From NCBI GenBank assembly GCA_018398805.1, contig JAGFBZ010000738.1:923501-987500 (forward strand): DNA of 64,000 nucleotides, in the 5' to 3' direction. How positions within the stretch are numbered: the first letter of the stretch is position 1; every line of letters starts with the position of its first letter. The translations under genes and the position numbers were made by a program. The notes under the pieces were generated by a model. That model was given only the letters and a program-made list of their open reading frames with translations, did not search any database and was not told the DNA's origin. Positions 34,701 to 44,495 of this stretch are shown in pieces. The stretch comes from Hirundichthys speculiger. Lineage: Eukaryota; Chordata; Actinopteri; Beloniformes; Exocoetidae.

Positions 34701-37700
34701 AACAGAGCATCATAACATGAACATAATGTCCAGGGTTGCTACAATATTCTGTATTCCAAGACGAGCAAAATGGCGGAAAAGCGACAGCGTGGGCTGGCTG
34801 AGATGTGGCAGCTAGCAGCGCCAAAAACCAAAAGGAAAAAGGATGTACCAGGTAATTATATAATGTAATCCAGATTTAATAAATAATTTTGTAATCCTAA
34901 CTTCAAAGCCCATTCTAATGTATTGTAGAATCAGATTAATATCAAGGACGTTAATGTTATCATAAACTAAGCAAACATGGAGTTATAAAATAACCAGTTT
35001 ATTTTCATTTGATTTGTTATTAAATATATGTATCACACTTTGATCTTTCAAACTTGCAATTACTTTCTTTACTCTTGTTTAACAAAAGACATGCAACGTT
35101 ATGGCTAGGGTTATTTTAATTAAAAAAAAAAGGTATCTGAACATCCCATTTTGTGTCTCAAAATGCTGGAAAATGCGTCTCAGAGAGTCTAGAATTTCAA
35201 AAGTTTCTCGTTACCAACCAATGTGTATTATTCAAATGCACCTAATTCAGCTGGCTAGTTATTATCAGGAGTAAAACCCTATTCAGCATGAGTCTGACAA
35301 CAAATTAAGTTGGTTAAATGACTTAAAACTTTAATACATGCTCAGATAGGCCGGTATCGGTATCGGCAGATATCGGTATCGGATCGGAAGTACAAATAAA
35401 TATCGGTATCGGATCGGAAGTTCAAAATACTGGATCGGGACATCTCTAGTCTGGACCGGTTTTAATGGTAAAGGCAGCAGGGGGGGCGTGTTTGTGAGGG
35501 TGAAGGCAGCGGGGGGGGGGGGTTTGAGACAGTGAAGGCAGTAGGAGGGGCGTGTCTGTGATGACGGTGAAGCCAGCAGGGGGGGGTTTTGTGTGAAGGC
35601 ATTGAGTGGTGAAGCAGTAGGGGGCGTGTTTGGTGAAGGGGAAGGCGTGTAGGGGGGGGGCATGTTTTGTGACGGTGAAGGCAGCAGGGGGCGTGTTTGT
35701 GACGGTGAAGGCAGTAGGGGCATGTTGTGACGGGGGCCAGCAGTGTCGGTGTGACGGTTTGGACGGGGGGGTTTTGTGACGGTGAAGGCAGCAGGGGGCG
35801 TGTTGTGACGGTTGAGGCAGTAGCAGGGGGCGGTTTGTGAAGGCAGCAGGGGCGTGTTTGTGACGGTGAAGGTAGGGGCAGGGGGCGGGCAGCAGGGGGG
35901 CGGGTTTGTGACGGTGAGCCAGGGGGGGCGGGTTTGTGACGGTGAGGGCAGTATGGGGGGCGGGTTTGTTTGACGGTGAAGGCAGCAGGGGGGCGGGTTT
36001 GTGACGGTGAAGGTAGTAGGGGGCGTGTTTGTGACGGTGAGGGCAGTATGGGGGGGGTTTGTGCGGGTTTTTGTGACGGTTAAGGCAGTAGGGGGGCGGT
36101 TTGTGACGGTTTAAGGCAGTAGGGGGGCGGGTTTGTGACGGTTAAGGCAGTAGGGGGGGGGTTTGTTTTGGGGGGCGGGTTTGTGACGGTGAAGGCAGTA
36201 GGGGGCGGTTTTGTGACGGTGAGGCAGGGGGGGGGCGGGTTTGTGACGGTTAAGGCAGGGGGGCGGGTTTGTGAGGTTGGGGCAGCAGGGGGGCGTGTTT
36301 GTGACGGTGAGGGGTAGGGGGAGTATGGGGGGCGGGTTTGTGACGGTTAAGGCAGTAAGGGGCGGGTTTGTGACGGTGAGGGCAGTATGGGGGACGGGTT
36401 TGTGACGGTGAAGGCAGCAGGGGGCGTGTTTGTGACGGTTAAGACAGCAGGGGGGCGTGTTTGTGACGGTTAAGGCAGCAGGGGGCGTGTTTGTGACGGT
36501 TAAGGCAGCAGGGGGCGTGTTTGTGACGGTTTTTAAGGCAGCAGGGGGCGTGTTTGTGACGGTGAGGGCAGTATGGGGCGTGTTTGTGACGGGGAAGGCA
36601 GCAGGGGGCGTGTTGTGACGGTTAGCAGGGGGCGTTGTTTGTGACGGTTAAGGCAGCAGGGGGCGTTTTGTGACGGTTAAGCAGGGGGTGCGGGTTTGTG
36701 ACGGTTAAGGCAGCAGGGGGGTTGTTTGTGACGGTTTGGCAAGGCAGCAGGGGGCGTGTTTGTGACGGTGAGGGCAGTAGGGGGGCGGGTTTGTGACGGT
36801 GAGGGCAGTAGAGGGGGCGTGTTTGTGACGGTGAAGGCAGCAGGGGGCGTGTTTGTGACGGGGAAGGCAGCAGGGGGGCGTGTTTGTGACGGTTAAGGCA
36901 GCAGGGGCGTGTTTGTGACGGTGGAAGGCAGCAGGGGGCGTGTTTGTGACGGTTAAGGCAGCAGGGGGCGTGTTTGTGACGGTTAAGGCAGCAGGGGCGT
37001 GTTGTGGGTTAGGCAGCAGGTTTGTGACGGTTAAGGCAGCAGGGGGCGGGTTTGTGACGGTTAAGGCAGCAGGGGGCGTGTTTGTGACGGTTAAGGCAGC
37101 AGGGGGCGTGGTTGTGATGGTGAAGCCAGCAGGGGGGCGGGTTTGTGACGGTTAAGGCAGCAGGGGGCGTGTTTGTGATGGATCAGCTCCGACAGCTTCA
37201 GTGAAGATGTTTCCGCTGAAAGCTGTCAGTTGTCTACCAGGTTGGGTTCTGATGTCTGACCTGCGCTGATCCGACGCTCGTCTCTTCACGCTGAAACTCT
37301 GCTGTTGTCAGAACGGATTTCAGCTCCTCTGTGTCTGACGAGGCACACAGGTTTGTATTAACCTTTATTTAAACATCTGTCAAGCATGAACGTGTCTGTC
37401 AGGACGGGGTTCTGTGACCCGCCGGCGTTGGTGAATGCTGGGCGTCAGTTTGGTTCAGAGGATGACTAATCACCAACAAACAGATGAACGACACACACAA
37501 GTGGGAACATCAGAAGCTCAAATCTGTTTTGAACCGTCCATCTCCTGCCTTTGGAGGCCACAGTCAGTTTAAATGCAGCATTTTGACGTCCTTCAGGAGA
37601 CGTTTGGGTCTGATCGTCGTCTCTCCTGGGAGTCTGCAGCCTCCTTCTCCTCTGATGCTGCTGCTGCTTGAATTCAGAGCAGCTCTGAGGAGAAAACATT

Positions 37701-38964
37701 TGATATTACTCCAGCGTTGTTCAGGAAATGATGTTTCTGGGTTTACTGAGAAGTGAAAAGTCCTCTCTGGGTTCTCTGAAGGGTTTTAGTCTGCTGATGC
37801 CAACGGTTTTTATGGCTCAAGGAGCTCCTGGAGGTTTTGATGACCCGTTTTAGGACCTCCTTGCAGTCATTGTGAGGAGCCTGAACAGAAAGTTCCAGAG
37901 ACATGTGAGGACACCTGTGAGACAGCTGAAGCTTGGCTCAAACTGTTGAAGGGGCTGGATTTGTCTCGGTTTTACGTGTCTAACGGTGTCTAACGGTGTC
38001 TACGGTCTAACGTGTTGTCTTTAGGTGTCTCACATGTATTGATCAGTCCATGTCCTGATCAGTGGTGTCATCAGTAACTTGGCTTGTCTGTGTCTTGTCA
38101 GAGCTCCTCCAAAGCTCTGGAACAGGACATCCGTGAACGCGCCACCGTCCTCCAGACCCAGTTTGAGAACTTTGTCCACTCAGATGCTCAGTCACTGCAG
38201 GCTGCCAAGAAAGGTACGTTGATCATGTGACCACAGTCAGAGAAACTGCTGGCATTTGATTGGCTGACCCTGTCTGTGATGTCACAGCGCTGCAGTCCTT
38301 CCTGCGGGCGTACACCGCCTACCCCGCCCACCTCAAACACGTCTTCCACATCCGCTCCCTCCACCTGGGACACGCCGCCAAGAGCTTCGGCCTCAGAGAC
38401 GCTCCACGGGGCCTGAGTGTCGCCACGGGCCCCGGTGGCCCCGGTGGCCCCGGAGGCCCGGAACGAAGGGCCACAGTAGGGGCAAGGACCAGGTCAGGAA
38501 GCAGGCTGGGAGTCCGCTGAAGAACCAGAACCAGAACAAGACGACTGGAAAGAAGAGGTGAGTGAGGTTTTTTCCTCTGAGCTCACACGAAGCACTTACC
38601 TGGACCTGGACCAGGTTCAGGACCAGGACTTTGTCTTTCTGACCCATCTTTCTACTCACTACATTACCCATGAGCACCAGTTGGTGTTACTGTGGAGACG
38701 GAACGGGTGGCTTGTAGCCTCAGCCCTGCGGACGGCTGCTGAAGTGCATCCTGGGAGTTGCAGTTCAGTCAGTCAGCTCTTGAATGTCTCTGTTGTGGAG
38801 AGGTCTTCTTCTCCTGAACCTGCTCTGCTTTCACCTCCATCAGGTTTCATCCTGGTCAGAGAGAGGCCCACCTGTTCTGCTCCGAGTTCTCCAGCGGGTT
38901 GGAGGGCAGAGACGCCGCCAAGAGGAGGAAGAAGAAGAGGCCGAGTCAGTCAGAGGAGGACTAA
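22795..38964 (+). CDS. ddx31: DEAD-box RNA helicase DDX31
   Basis: A nucleolar DEAD-box helicase, relative of yeast Dbp7, acting in large-subunit ribosome assembly. Nineteen coding exons with matching phases: 22795-22905, 22995-23362, 23606-23681, 23908-23951, 24191-24261, 25442-25551, 25628-25669, 26605-26669, 27297-27416, 27660-27766, 28980-29194, 29277-29420, 29507-29566, 31905-31955, 32024-32163, 32295-32379, 38102-38213, 38288-38557, 38844-38964. The start is [16 protein letters not shown] Lys-rich tail leads to [15 protein letters not shown] (family-specific). Motifs: Q (VQKQTIP), I SQTGSGKT (~218-225, split by an intron), Ia PTRE|LA, Ib TPGR, II DEAD (~332-335), III SAT (~366-368), [20 protein letters not shown] (~540). 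The C-terminus has [20 protein letters not shown], and the last exon has [18 protein letters not shown]. About 770 residues if the frameshift in exon 18 is an error. It converges with barhl1. Confidence 0.95.
23685..23708. repeat. (AC)n microsatellite
   Basis: About 12 AC repeats starting directly after the donor of DDX31 exon 3 (ends 23681). A shorter (CA)n lies at about 22916-22935. Confidence 0.9.
24290..25352. repeat. 23-bp minisatellite in the Walker-A intron of DDX31
   Basis: About 46 copies of a 23-bp unit containing GTTGAGGCTCTTATTCTGGC, with a variant GTCCTGACGGG. Multi-unit blocks are repeated: the GTCCTGACGGGG pair recurs near 24490, 24790 and 25110, about 300 bp apart. This indicates higher-order duplication. 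The host intron splits the GSG|KT of motif I. Confidence 0.95.
25670..26004. other. DDX31 intron, unassigned
   Basis: AT-rich intron DNA with no recognised feature, ending at the 19-bp array. Confidence 0.4.
26005..26560. repeat. 19-bp minisatellite with palindromic core
   Basis: About 28 copies of a 19-bp unit containing the 13-bp palindrome GGACCTCAGGTCC followed by ACTGAC. The left end has a longer variant with GACATCAGTCCCTCTGACGG. It lies in the DDX31 intron before the exon at 26605. Confidence 0.93.
26830..27235 (+). mobile_element. Tc1-like transposase fragment
   Basis: Blocks typical of the Tc1-like family in plus orientation: GTCCCAGCAGGTTTACCCCC and AAGTCAGACCGG near 26860-26893 (start of the HTH region), then CAGAATGGCTGAAAAA and GAGATGCTGTGGTGGACCTT near 27100-27150 (end of the DDE domain). 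The middle is missing. It lies in the DDX31 intron before the exon at 27297. Confidence 0.65.
27850..28645. repeat. 33/36-bp minisatellite, inverted first unit
   Basis: About 21 copies of a 33-36 bp unit containing GAACTACAGAAACACGCCCT and CTAGAGACAG. Just left of the array, TAGAGGGCGGTGTTTCTGTA (27858-27877) is an inverted copy of the unit. It lies in the DDX31 intron between the exons ending 27766 and starting 28980. Confidence 0.95.
28700..28979. other. DDX31 intron, unassigned
   Basis: Intron sequence between the 36-bp array and the exon at 28980; nothing recognised. Confidence 0.4.
29578..31870. repeat. 31-bp CpG-rich minisatellite, 2.3 kb
   Basis: About 74 copies of a 31-bp unit containing the palindrome CGTCTAGACG, then CGATGCACCAACGCACCATC. 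Most units carry four CpGs. The right third (after 31260) has more diverged units with GTTTCAGCGCG and GTCTTGACG variants. It is the largest array in the window and fills the DDX31 intron between the exons ending 29566 and starting 31905. A TAACCCTAACCCT motif marks its right edge (31872-31884). Confidence 0.96.
32433..32612 (-). mobile_element. tRNA-derived SINE
   Basis: Read on the minus strand it has an A-box-like GGTGTCGTGGTTAGGG near the head and a B-box-like GGTTTCATTCC at about 32563-32573. It continues into a body ending ...CACTAGTGCC and an A-run (T18 on the plus strand at 32433-32452). This is the layout of a teleost tRNA-derived SINE. The boxes are decayed, so transcription is unlikely. 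Confidence 0.65.
32826..33421. mobile_element. PIF/Harbinger-type MITE (596 bp)
   Basis: Long, nearly perfect inverted ends (GGGTGAATTCCAATTCCTC at the left, GAGGAATTGGAATTCACCC at the right) continue inward through repeated AACCCTCAAT motifs. The flanks are TTA on both sides (32823-32825, 33422-33424), the 3-bp duplication of Harbinger elements. The interior includes the GC-rich imperfect palindrome GGCGGTACCGGCCGGCGGTC near 33198. No transposase. Confidence 0.88.
33425..33879. other. DDX31 intron with short tandem repeat
   Basis: Contains three copies of a 23-bp motif GGATCTCCTGCTGTCGGTCT at about 33670-33735. Otherwise nothing recognised. Confidence 0.6.
33888..35448. mobile_element. hAT element with transposase exon remnant and perfect TSD
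   Basis: The ends TAGAGGTGTCCCGATCC and GGATCGGGACATCTCTA are inverted repeats with one mismatch, flanked by identical 8-bp GTCTGGAC (33880-33887, 35449-35456). Subterminal GGATCGGTATCGG-type motifs are numerous at both ends, probable transposase-binding sites. A possible first transposase exon starts at 34770 ([19 protein letters not shown]) and ends at a donor at 34852. The rest of the coding region is deleted, so the element is non-autonomous. It contains a nested MITE. Confidence 0.93.
34134..34548. mobile_element. Nested MITE with ~110-bp inverted repeats
   Basis: It starts CAGTGTTGCCAACTTAGCGA and ends CGTTGGCAACACTG. Repeated GTCGCTAGTCGCTTTT-type motifs pair over roughly 110 bp at each end, and a second pair (AAACCGCTAGGTTTGAAGCC and its complement) lies inside. 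The whole 415 bp could fold into one long hairpin. I see no clear 8-bp target duplication. It is nested in the hAT element at 33888. Confidence 0.82.
35460..37180. repeat. 30-bp G-rich minisatellite with CTCF-like core
   Basis: About 55 irregular copies of a 30-bp unit containing GGCAGCAGGGGGCGTG then TTTGTGACGGT. The left half is strongly length-variable with G-runs of 5-12; the right half (36380-37170) is regular. It lies in the 5.7-kb DDX31 intron between the exons ending 32379 and starting 38102. Confidence 0.95.
37181..38101. other. DDX31 intron, unassigned
   Basis: Apparently unique DNA with no coding or repeat features I can support. It ends in the acceptor GTCTTGTCAG of exon 17. Confidence 0.4.
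38288..38557 (+). other. ddx31: DDX31 exon 18 with apparent frameshift
   Basis: In the entry frame the exon reads through [20 protein letters not shown] to a TGA at 38518-38520, which would drop the last exon. From about 38481 the +2 frame reads [20 protein letters not shown] to the donor at 38558, with exactly the phase the last exon needs. That exon encodes a recognisable DDX31 C-terminus. So one base appears to be missing, most likely in the GGCCCCGGT repeats at 38427-38456. A GC-rich sequencing error is the simplest cause. Confidence 0.75.
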
Positions 38965-39385
38965 AGAGGTGAACGTCTGAAATCAAGACTGAGAGTTTGG
39001 CTAACGTCCATTTTCTGCCTCAACAGATGATGCTGTCTGAGTTCAAAGATTGTCTTGAAGGTTTCTTTTGGTCTTCTCAGATGGACATGACTGAAGGAGC
39101 AGCAGGAACCTAGAGACGGCTCTGGTCTGGAGGTGCTCCTGCTGAGCCACTGACGGCAGCTGATACAGCTTCATGAAGATCCAGGAGCTCCTAACATCTG
39201 CTAACATCTGCTTCAGAGGAACTAGGAGAGTCTGGTTCATGAAACTGATTGGAGTCTTTTTATTGTCTGTTCCAGCTCCTACATCTGTGCAGGAACCTGT
39301 TCTCCTGAAATAACTTCACTGTTGGACAGATGATCACAGAAAACCTGCAAACAAATTGGTTTACATATAAATGTTTGGTCATGTC

Positions 39386-39391
39386 AATAAA
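39386..39391 (+). terminator. DDX31 poly(A) signal
   Basis: AATAAA 422 bp after the DDX31 stop in an AT-rich 3' UTR. A second AATAAA at 39609-39614 could serve a longer transcript. Confidence 0.65.
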
Positions 39392-39639
39392 GTTCTACGT
39401 TTTAAATTGATTGAAATGAAAATGTCACTTTTTTGTAGTTAAGACCTTTCAGTGATTGAAGTTGATATCAACTCAATTCTGACATCACAGATCCTGTGTG
39501 TGAATCTTTAGTTCCACCCACAGCACACAAAAGGGGCGGGGTCCAGCTGCGTATAGGCCCCGCCCCCTGATGTGGTTGAGCTGTGGTTCTGTGACTAAAA
39601 CACGTCTTAATAAACGTTTGTCATAATTCTGCTTGAACA

Positions 39640-41262
39640 GGCTCCGAGATCACCTGGTTGAACATCTGCTCCAGATGTGGAGGTTCAGTCAGGACAAACC
39701 AGCTTCTTCTGCCGGCCCATGATCCTTCATTGCACACCTGAGCCATTTCCTTTTAATACAGTAAACCAGAGTCATAACATCTTTTAGAAAATAAGCAGAT
39801 CTTGCAGACGTGCTGGGACACATCAGTGATGTATCCTGGGGTCATCAGGTGTTTCAGGTCTTTCAACGTCAGACGCCCTCGCCCAGGTGACCCGACCGGG
39901 GCTGATCAGACCCCAGCCTGTGTCCCAGCAGCATTTCCCCACGAATCTGTCCTCTTGATCCACGGCCACCTGGTGGTTTTCTCTGGCTTCTGTTGCAGAT
40001 CTGAGGATGGAGGACCGAGAGGACAGAGAGGAGAGACACAGATGTCCAATATTATACCGGACCAAATATATGAATAATAAATATCCTTTAACTGGAGAAG
40101 TGATAGTTCCGTGTTCTTCTATTCTGACTGGTTCATTGTTAGTTCATGAACTACAGAGATGATTAGAAACAGATGTAGGCAGCAACACTGAGGTGGTCAG
40201 AGGATCAGACTGCAGGTCCACGTCCTCAGCAGGTCCATGTCTTCACGCCAGGTCCACGTCATCAGCAGGTGTTTACAGCAGAGGAACTAGTTTGATCAGA
40301 AGTTCTTGAGGCTGAAGGTCTTGTCGCTGTGTTGTGTAACTGCTGCTTTTCAGCAGCATCAATATTTCACCTGCTGGTGAATATTTCATCATCTAATGGC
40401 TGCGTAAACGTCTCAACCTGATGTCCACCCTCTGATTGGACGGATGGACAGTTAACAGCAAACAGATGAATAATTAATTCACCATTTATCAGACCGAGTC
40501 CAGCCGCTGCGACTCAGACCAAACCACCAAATCAGCTCAGGTCGAAGAACGACTGAAGTCCACCAGTCCAACCAGTCCAGGTCATGATGTCCACAAACCA
40601 GATGAAAACCAGATCTCTTATGAAGCCAGACCAGCTAGACCCAGATCACCTGTAAAAATGGTCCAGTTCAAGATCAGTACAAGACTCAGGTCTGTATAAA
40701 ATCCCCCGCAGGACCAGGACCAGGACCCCCCAGGGTCTCCTCAGAACCCCTGCTAGACCAGGGTGAAGACAGCCAAAACATCTGCAACCCTCCAAATAAA
40801 TACCCAGCAAGACAAGTCCAACTGTGTCCTGATGGTCTTCATTCAGATTGGAATTAGACATTCAGTTGGACTTTGGTTCAAAGTCTAAACCAGAACCCAA
40901 AACAGACCAACAGACAAAATACAGTCCTCTGGAGGGTGTGTCCTAACCGAAGGAAGACTGATCTGAGCAGAGACGGGCCACCACTGACTGGCCGGGTTGG
41001 TAACAGACCCAGACCAGAAACCCTTCTGTGGTTGTTCACCTTCTGGCTGGGTGGATCCGAACCCCTCAGTAGTCTGAATTTTAACCACAGACCCTCCAAG
41101 ACGTCACCCAGAGGTTTTATAAAGAGTCCTTTCAGTGGGACATCTGGAAAAAGTCAATTTTAGTCCATTTTAGACCATTTTAATCCAACAGTTGACACAG
41201 AGATGGACATCAGGGTAAAACAAACAACCTGACAGAGGGATCAAACACCTGACCGCAGTTCC
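39640..41262. other. Intergenic, nothing recognised
   Basis: Region between the convergent DDX31 and barhl1 3' ends. Apart from short CAGGTCCACGTC duplications near 40215-40265, I see no gene, RNA or repeat family. Confidence 0.45.
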
Positions 41263-42812
41263 TCTACCGACCACTAGAGGCTGCAGTTCCTCTAAAGACC
41301 ACTAGAGGCTGCAGTTCCTCTACCAAGACCACTAGAGGCTGCAGTTCCTCTACTGACCACTAGGGGCTGCAGTTCCTCTAAAGACCACTAGAGACTGCAG
41401 TTCCTCTACTGACCACTAGAGGCTGCAGTTCCTCTAAAGACCACTAGAGGCTGCAGTTCCTCTACTGACCACTAGGGGCTGCAGTTCCTCTACTGACCAC
41501 TAGAGACTGCAGTTCCTCTACTGACCACTAGAGGCTGCAGTTCCTCTACTGACCACTAGAGACTGCAGTTCCTCTACTGACCACTAGAGGCTGCAGTTCC
41601 TCTACTGACCACTAGAGGCTGCAGTTCCTCTACTGACCACTAGAGGCTGCAGTTCCTCTACTGACCACTAGAGGCTGCAGTTCCTCTACTGACCACTAGA
41701 GACTGCAGTTCCTCTAAAGACCACTAGATGCTGCACTTCCTCTACTGACCACTAGAGGCTGCACTTCCTCTACTGACCACTAGAGGCTGCAGTTTCTCTA
41801 CTGACCACTAGAGACTGCAGTTCCTCTAAAGACCACTAGAGGCTGCAGTTCCTCTACTGACCACTAGAGGCTACAGTTCCTTTACTGACCACTAGAGACT
41901 GCAGTTCCTCTACTGACCACTAGAGACTGCAGTTCCTCTAAAGACCACTAGAGGCTGCACTTCCTTTACTGACCACTAGAGGCTGCAGTTTCTCTACTGA
42001 CCACTAGAGACTGCAGTTCCTCTAAAGACCACTAGAGACTGCAGTTCCTCTACTGACCACTAGAGGCTGCACTTCCTCTACTGACCACTAGAGGCTGCAG
42101 TTTCTCTACTGACCACTAGAGACTGCAGTTCCTCTAAAGACCACTAGAGGCTGCAGTTCCTCTACTGACCACTAGAGGCTGCACTTCCTCTACTGACCAC
42201 TAGAGACTGCAGTTCCTCTACCGACCACTAGAGGCTGCAGTTCCTTTACCGACCACTAGAGACTGCAGTTCCTCTAAAGACCACTAGAGGCTGCACTTCC
42301 TTTACTGACCACTAGAGGCTGCAGTTTCTCTACTGACCACTAGAGACTGCAGTTCCTCTACCGACCACTAGAGGCTGCAGTTCCTCTACCGACCACTAGA
42401 GACTGCAGTTCCTCTACCGACCACTAGAGACTGCAGTTCCTCTACTGACCACTAGAGACTGCAGTTCCTCTAAAGACCACTAGAGGCTGCACTTCCTTTA
42501 CTGACCACTAGAGGCTGCAGTTTCTCTACTGACCACTAGAGACTGCAGTTCCTCTAAAGACCACTAGAGACTGCAGTTCCTCTACTGACCACTAGAGGCT
42601 GCACTTCCTCTACTGACCACTAGAGGCTGCAGTTTCTCTACTGACCACTAGAGACTGCAGTTCCTCTAAAGACCACTAGAGGCCGCAGTTCCTCTACTGA
42701 CCACTAGAGGTTGCAGTTCCTTTACTGACCACTAGAGGCTGCAGTTCCTCTACCGACCAGTAGAGGCTGCAGTTCCTCTACCGACCAGTAGAGGCTGCAG
42801 TTCCTCTACCGA
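41263..42812. repeat. 28-bp minisatellite, array B (largest)
   Basis: About 55 copies of GCAGTTCCTCTACTGACCAC plus TAGAGGCT, the reverse complement of array A. Common variants alternate (CTAAAGACC, GAGACTGCAG, GCACTTCC), and multi-unit blocks repeat, for example 41750-41850 and 42055-42150. It lies between the 3' ends of DDX31 and barhl1. Confidence 0.96.
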
Positions 42813-43260
42813 CCTCATATTTGTTTTCTCTTCCTTAACGTGGTTATTTTAGTTCAGTTAGCCTCAGTGGGACCTCAGTTATCCCATCCACGTCTCTGTC
42901 ACAACTCCTGTGTTTTGTTTCTGTGATTTTAAGCTCTAATTGTTTTTCTCCTTCATGAGCTTTAAAAGACATCAGCTGGACTTTTGAACCCTAAATGTAA
43001 AAGTTTCCTGTTGTCCTCTTGAAGTTAATCAGATTAATATTTCAAACAGTAAACAGAAATTAAGGGTTTGGTTTTTGAAGAGTTTATTGTAAATTTAAAT
43101 CAAAAACAAGCTTTCCTGCAACAGTGTCTGCATCATTAATTTGAACAGTTCTGGATGCTTTATGTGTTTATGATTAGTTTCTTTTTCACTCTATAAAACT
43201 ATTCTTGTGTATTTTCTGGGTTGTGTGGAAGGTCCAGAGAACAGATCTGTCACCACAGAT
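42813..43260. other. Intergenic, nothing recognised
   Basis: AT-rich sequence between two arrays. No features supported. Confidence 0.45.
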
Positions 43261-43261
43261 C

Positions 43262-44282
43262 ATCAGAACTTGTCCAACCGTCCTGCAGGTTTCAGTCCAA
43301 CCGTCCTGCAGGTTTCAGTCCAACCGTCCTGCAGGTTCCTGTCCAACCGTCCTGCAGGCTCCTATCCAACTGTCCTGCAGGTTCCTGTCCAACAGTCCTG
43401 CAGGTTCCTGTCCAATCGTCCTGCAGGCTCCTGTCCAACCGTCCTGTAGGTTCCTGTCCAACCGTCCTGCAGGTTCCTGTCCAACCGTCCTGCAGGCTCC
43501 TGTCCAACTGTCCTGCAGGTTCCTGTCCAACCGTCCTGCAGGCTCCTGTCCAACAGTCCTGCAGGTTCCTGTCCAACCGTCCTGCAGGCTCCTATCCAAC
43601 TGTCCTGCAGGTTCCTGTCCAACCGTCCTGCAGGTTCCTGTCCAACCGTCCTGCAGGCTCCTGTCCAACCGTCCTGTAGGTTCCTGTCCAACCGTCCTGC
43701 AGGTTCCTGTCCAACCGTCCTGCAGGCTCCTGTCCAACTGTCCTGCAGGTTCCTGTCCAACCGTCCTGCAGGTTCCTGTCCAACCGTCCTGCAGGTTCCT
43801 GTCCAACCGTCCTGCAGGCTCCTATCCAACCGTCCTGCAGGTTCCTGTCAAAACCGTCCTGCAGGTTCTGTCCAACCGTCCTGCAGGTCTCCAACCGTGC
43901 AGGCTCCTATCCAACTGTCCTGCAGGTTCCTGTCCAACCGTCCTGCAGGCTCCTGTCCAACTGTCCTGTAGGTTTCAGTCCAACCGTCCTGCAGGTTCCT
44001 GTCCAACCGTCCTGCAGGTTCCTGTCCAACCGTCCTGCAGGTTTCTGTCCAACCATCCTGCAGGTTTCAGTCCAACCGTCCTGCAGGTTTTACTCCAACC
44101 ATCCTGCAGGTTTCAGTCCAACCGTCCTGCAGGTTCCTGTCCAACCGTCCTGCAGGTTTCAGTCCAACCGTCGTGCAGGTTTCAGTCCAACCGTCCTGCA
44201 GGTTTCAGTCCAACCGTCCTGCAGGTTTCAGTCCAACCGTCCTGCAGGTTTTACTCCAACCATCCTGCAGGTTCCTGTCCAC
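43262..44282. repeat. 23-bp minisatellite downstream of barhl1
   Basis: About 44 copies of a 23-bp unit containing CAACCGTCCTGCAGGTTCCT. A GTTTCAGT variant dominates both edges. It starts about 210 bp beyond the barhl1 stop codon. The long open frames on both strands are artefacts of the array. Confidence 0.95.
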
Positions 44283-44386
44283 CAGCTGCTGTTTATTTAG
44301 TCCCACTGATGTTCTGGAGGAATTTTTGTCCCTGATGGAACATTGCTGTGTTCGGTTCTGTCCCCTCAGATCAGGAGGCTGCTGTT

Positions 44387-44392
44387 TTTATT
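44387..44392 (-). terminator. Putative barhl1 poly(A) signal
   Basis: TTTATT on the plus strand (AATAAA on the minus strand), 104 bp past the barhl1 stop. Another lies at 44292-44297, next to the array edge. Confidence 0.45.
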
Positions 44393-44495
44393 TGAGTCTT
44401 TCAGTCCAATAGTCTGAACTTCCTCCCAATGATGATCCAAACCCAAGAACTGAAGACCATCCGAGGCCAGTGGGAACCAGTACTCCCAGTCCTGC

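Noticed and set aside
35460..37180. G-quadruplex array
   Set aside because: The regular units have only one G-run of three or more per 30 bp, so loops would be too long for stable quadruplexes. Only the irregular left part has closely spaced G-runs.
43205..44335. A 376-codon frame rich in Ser-Asn-Arg-Pro-Ala-Gly
   Set aside because: Pure 23-bp minisatellite with frames rotating through the same motif; no non-repeat coding sequence.
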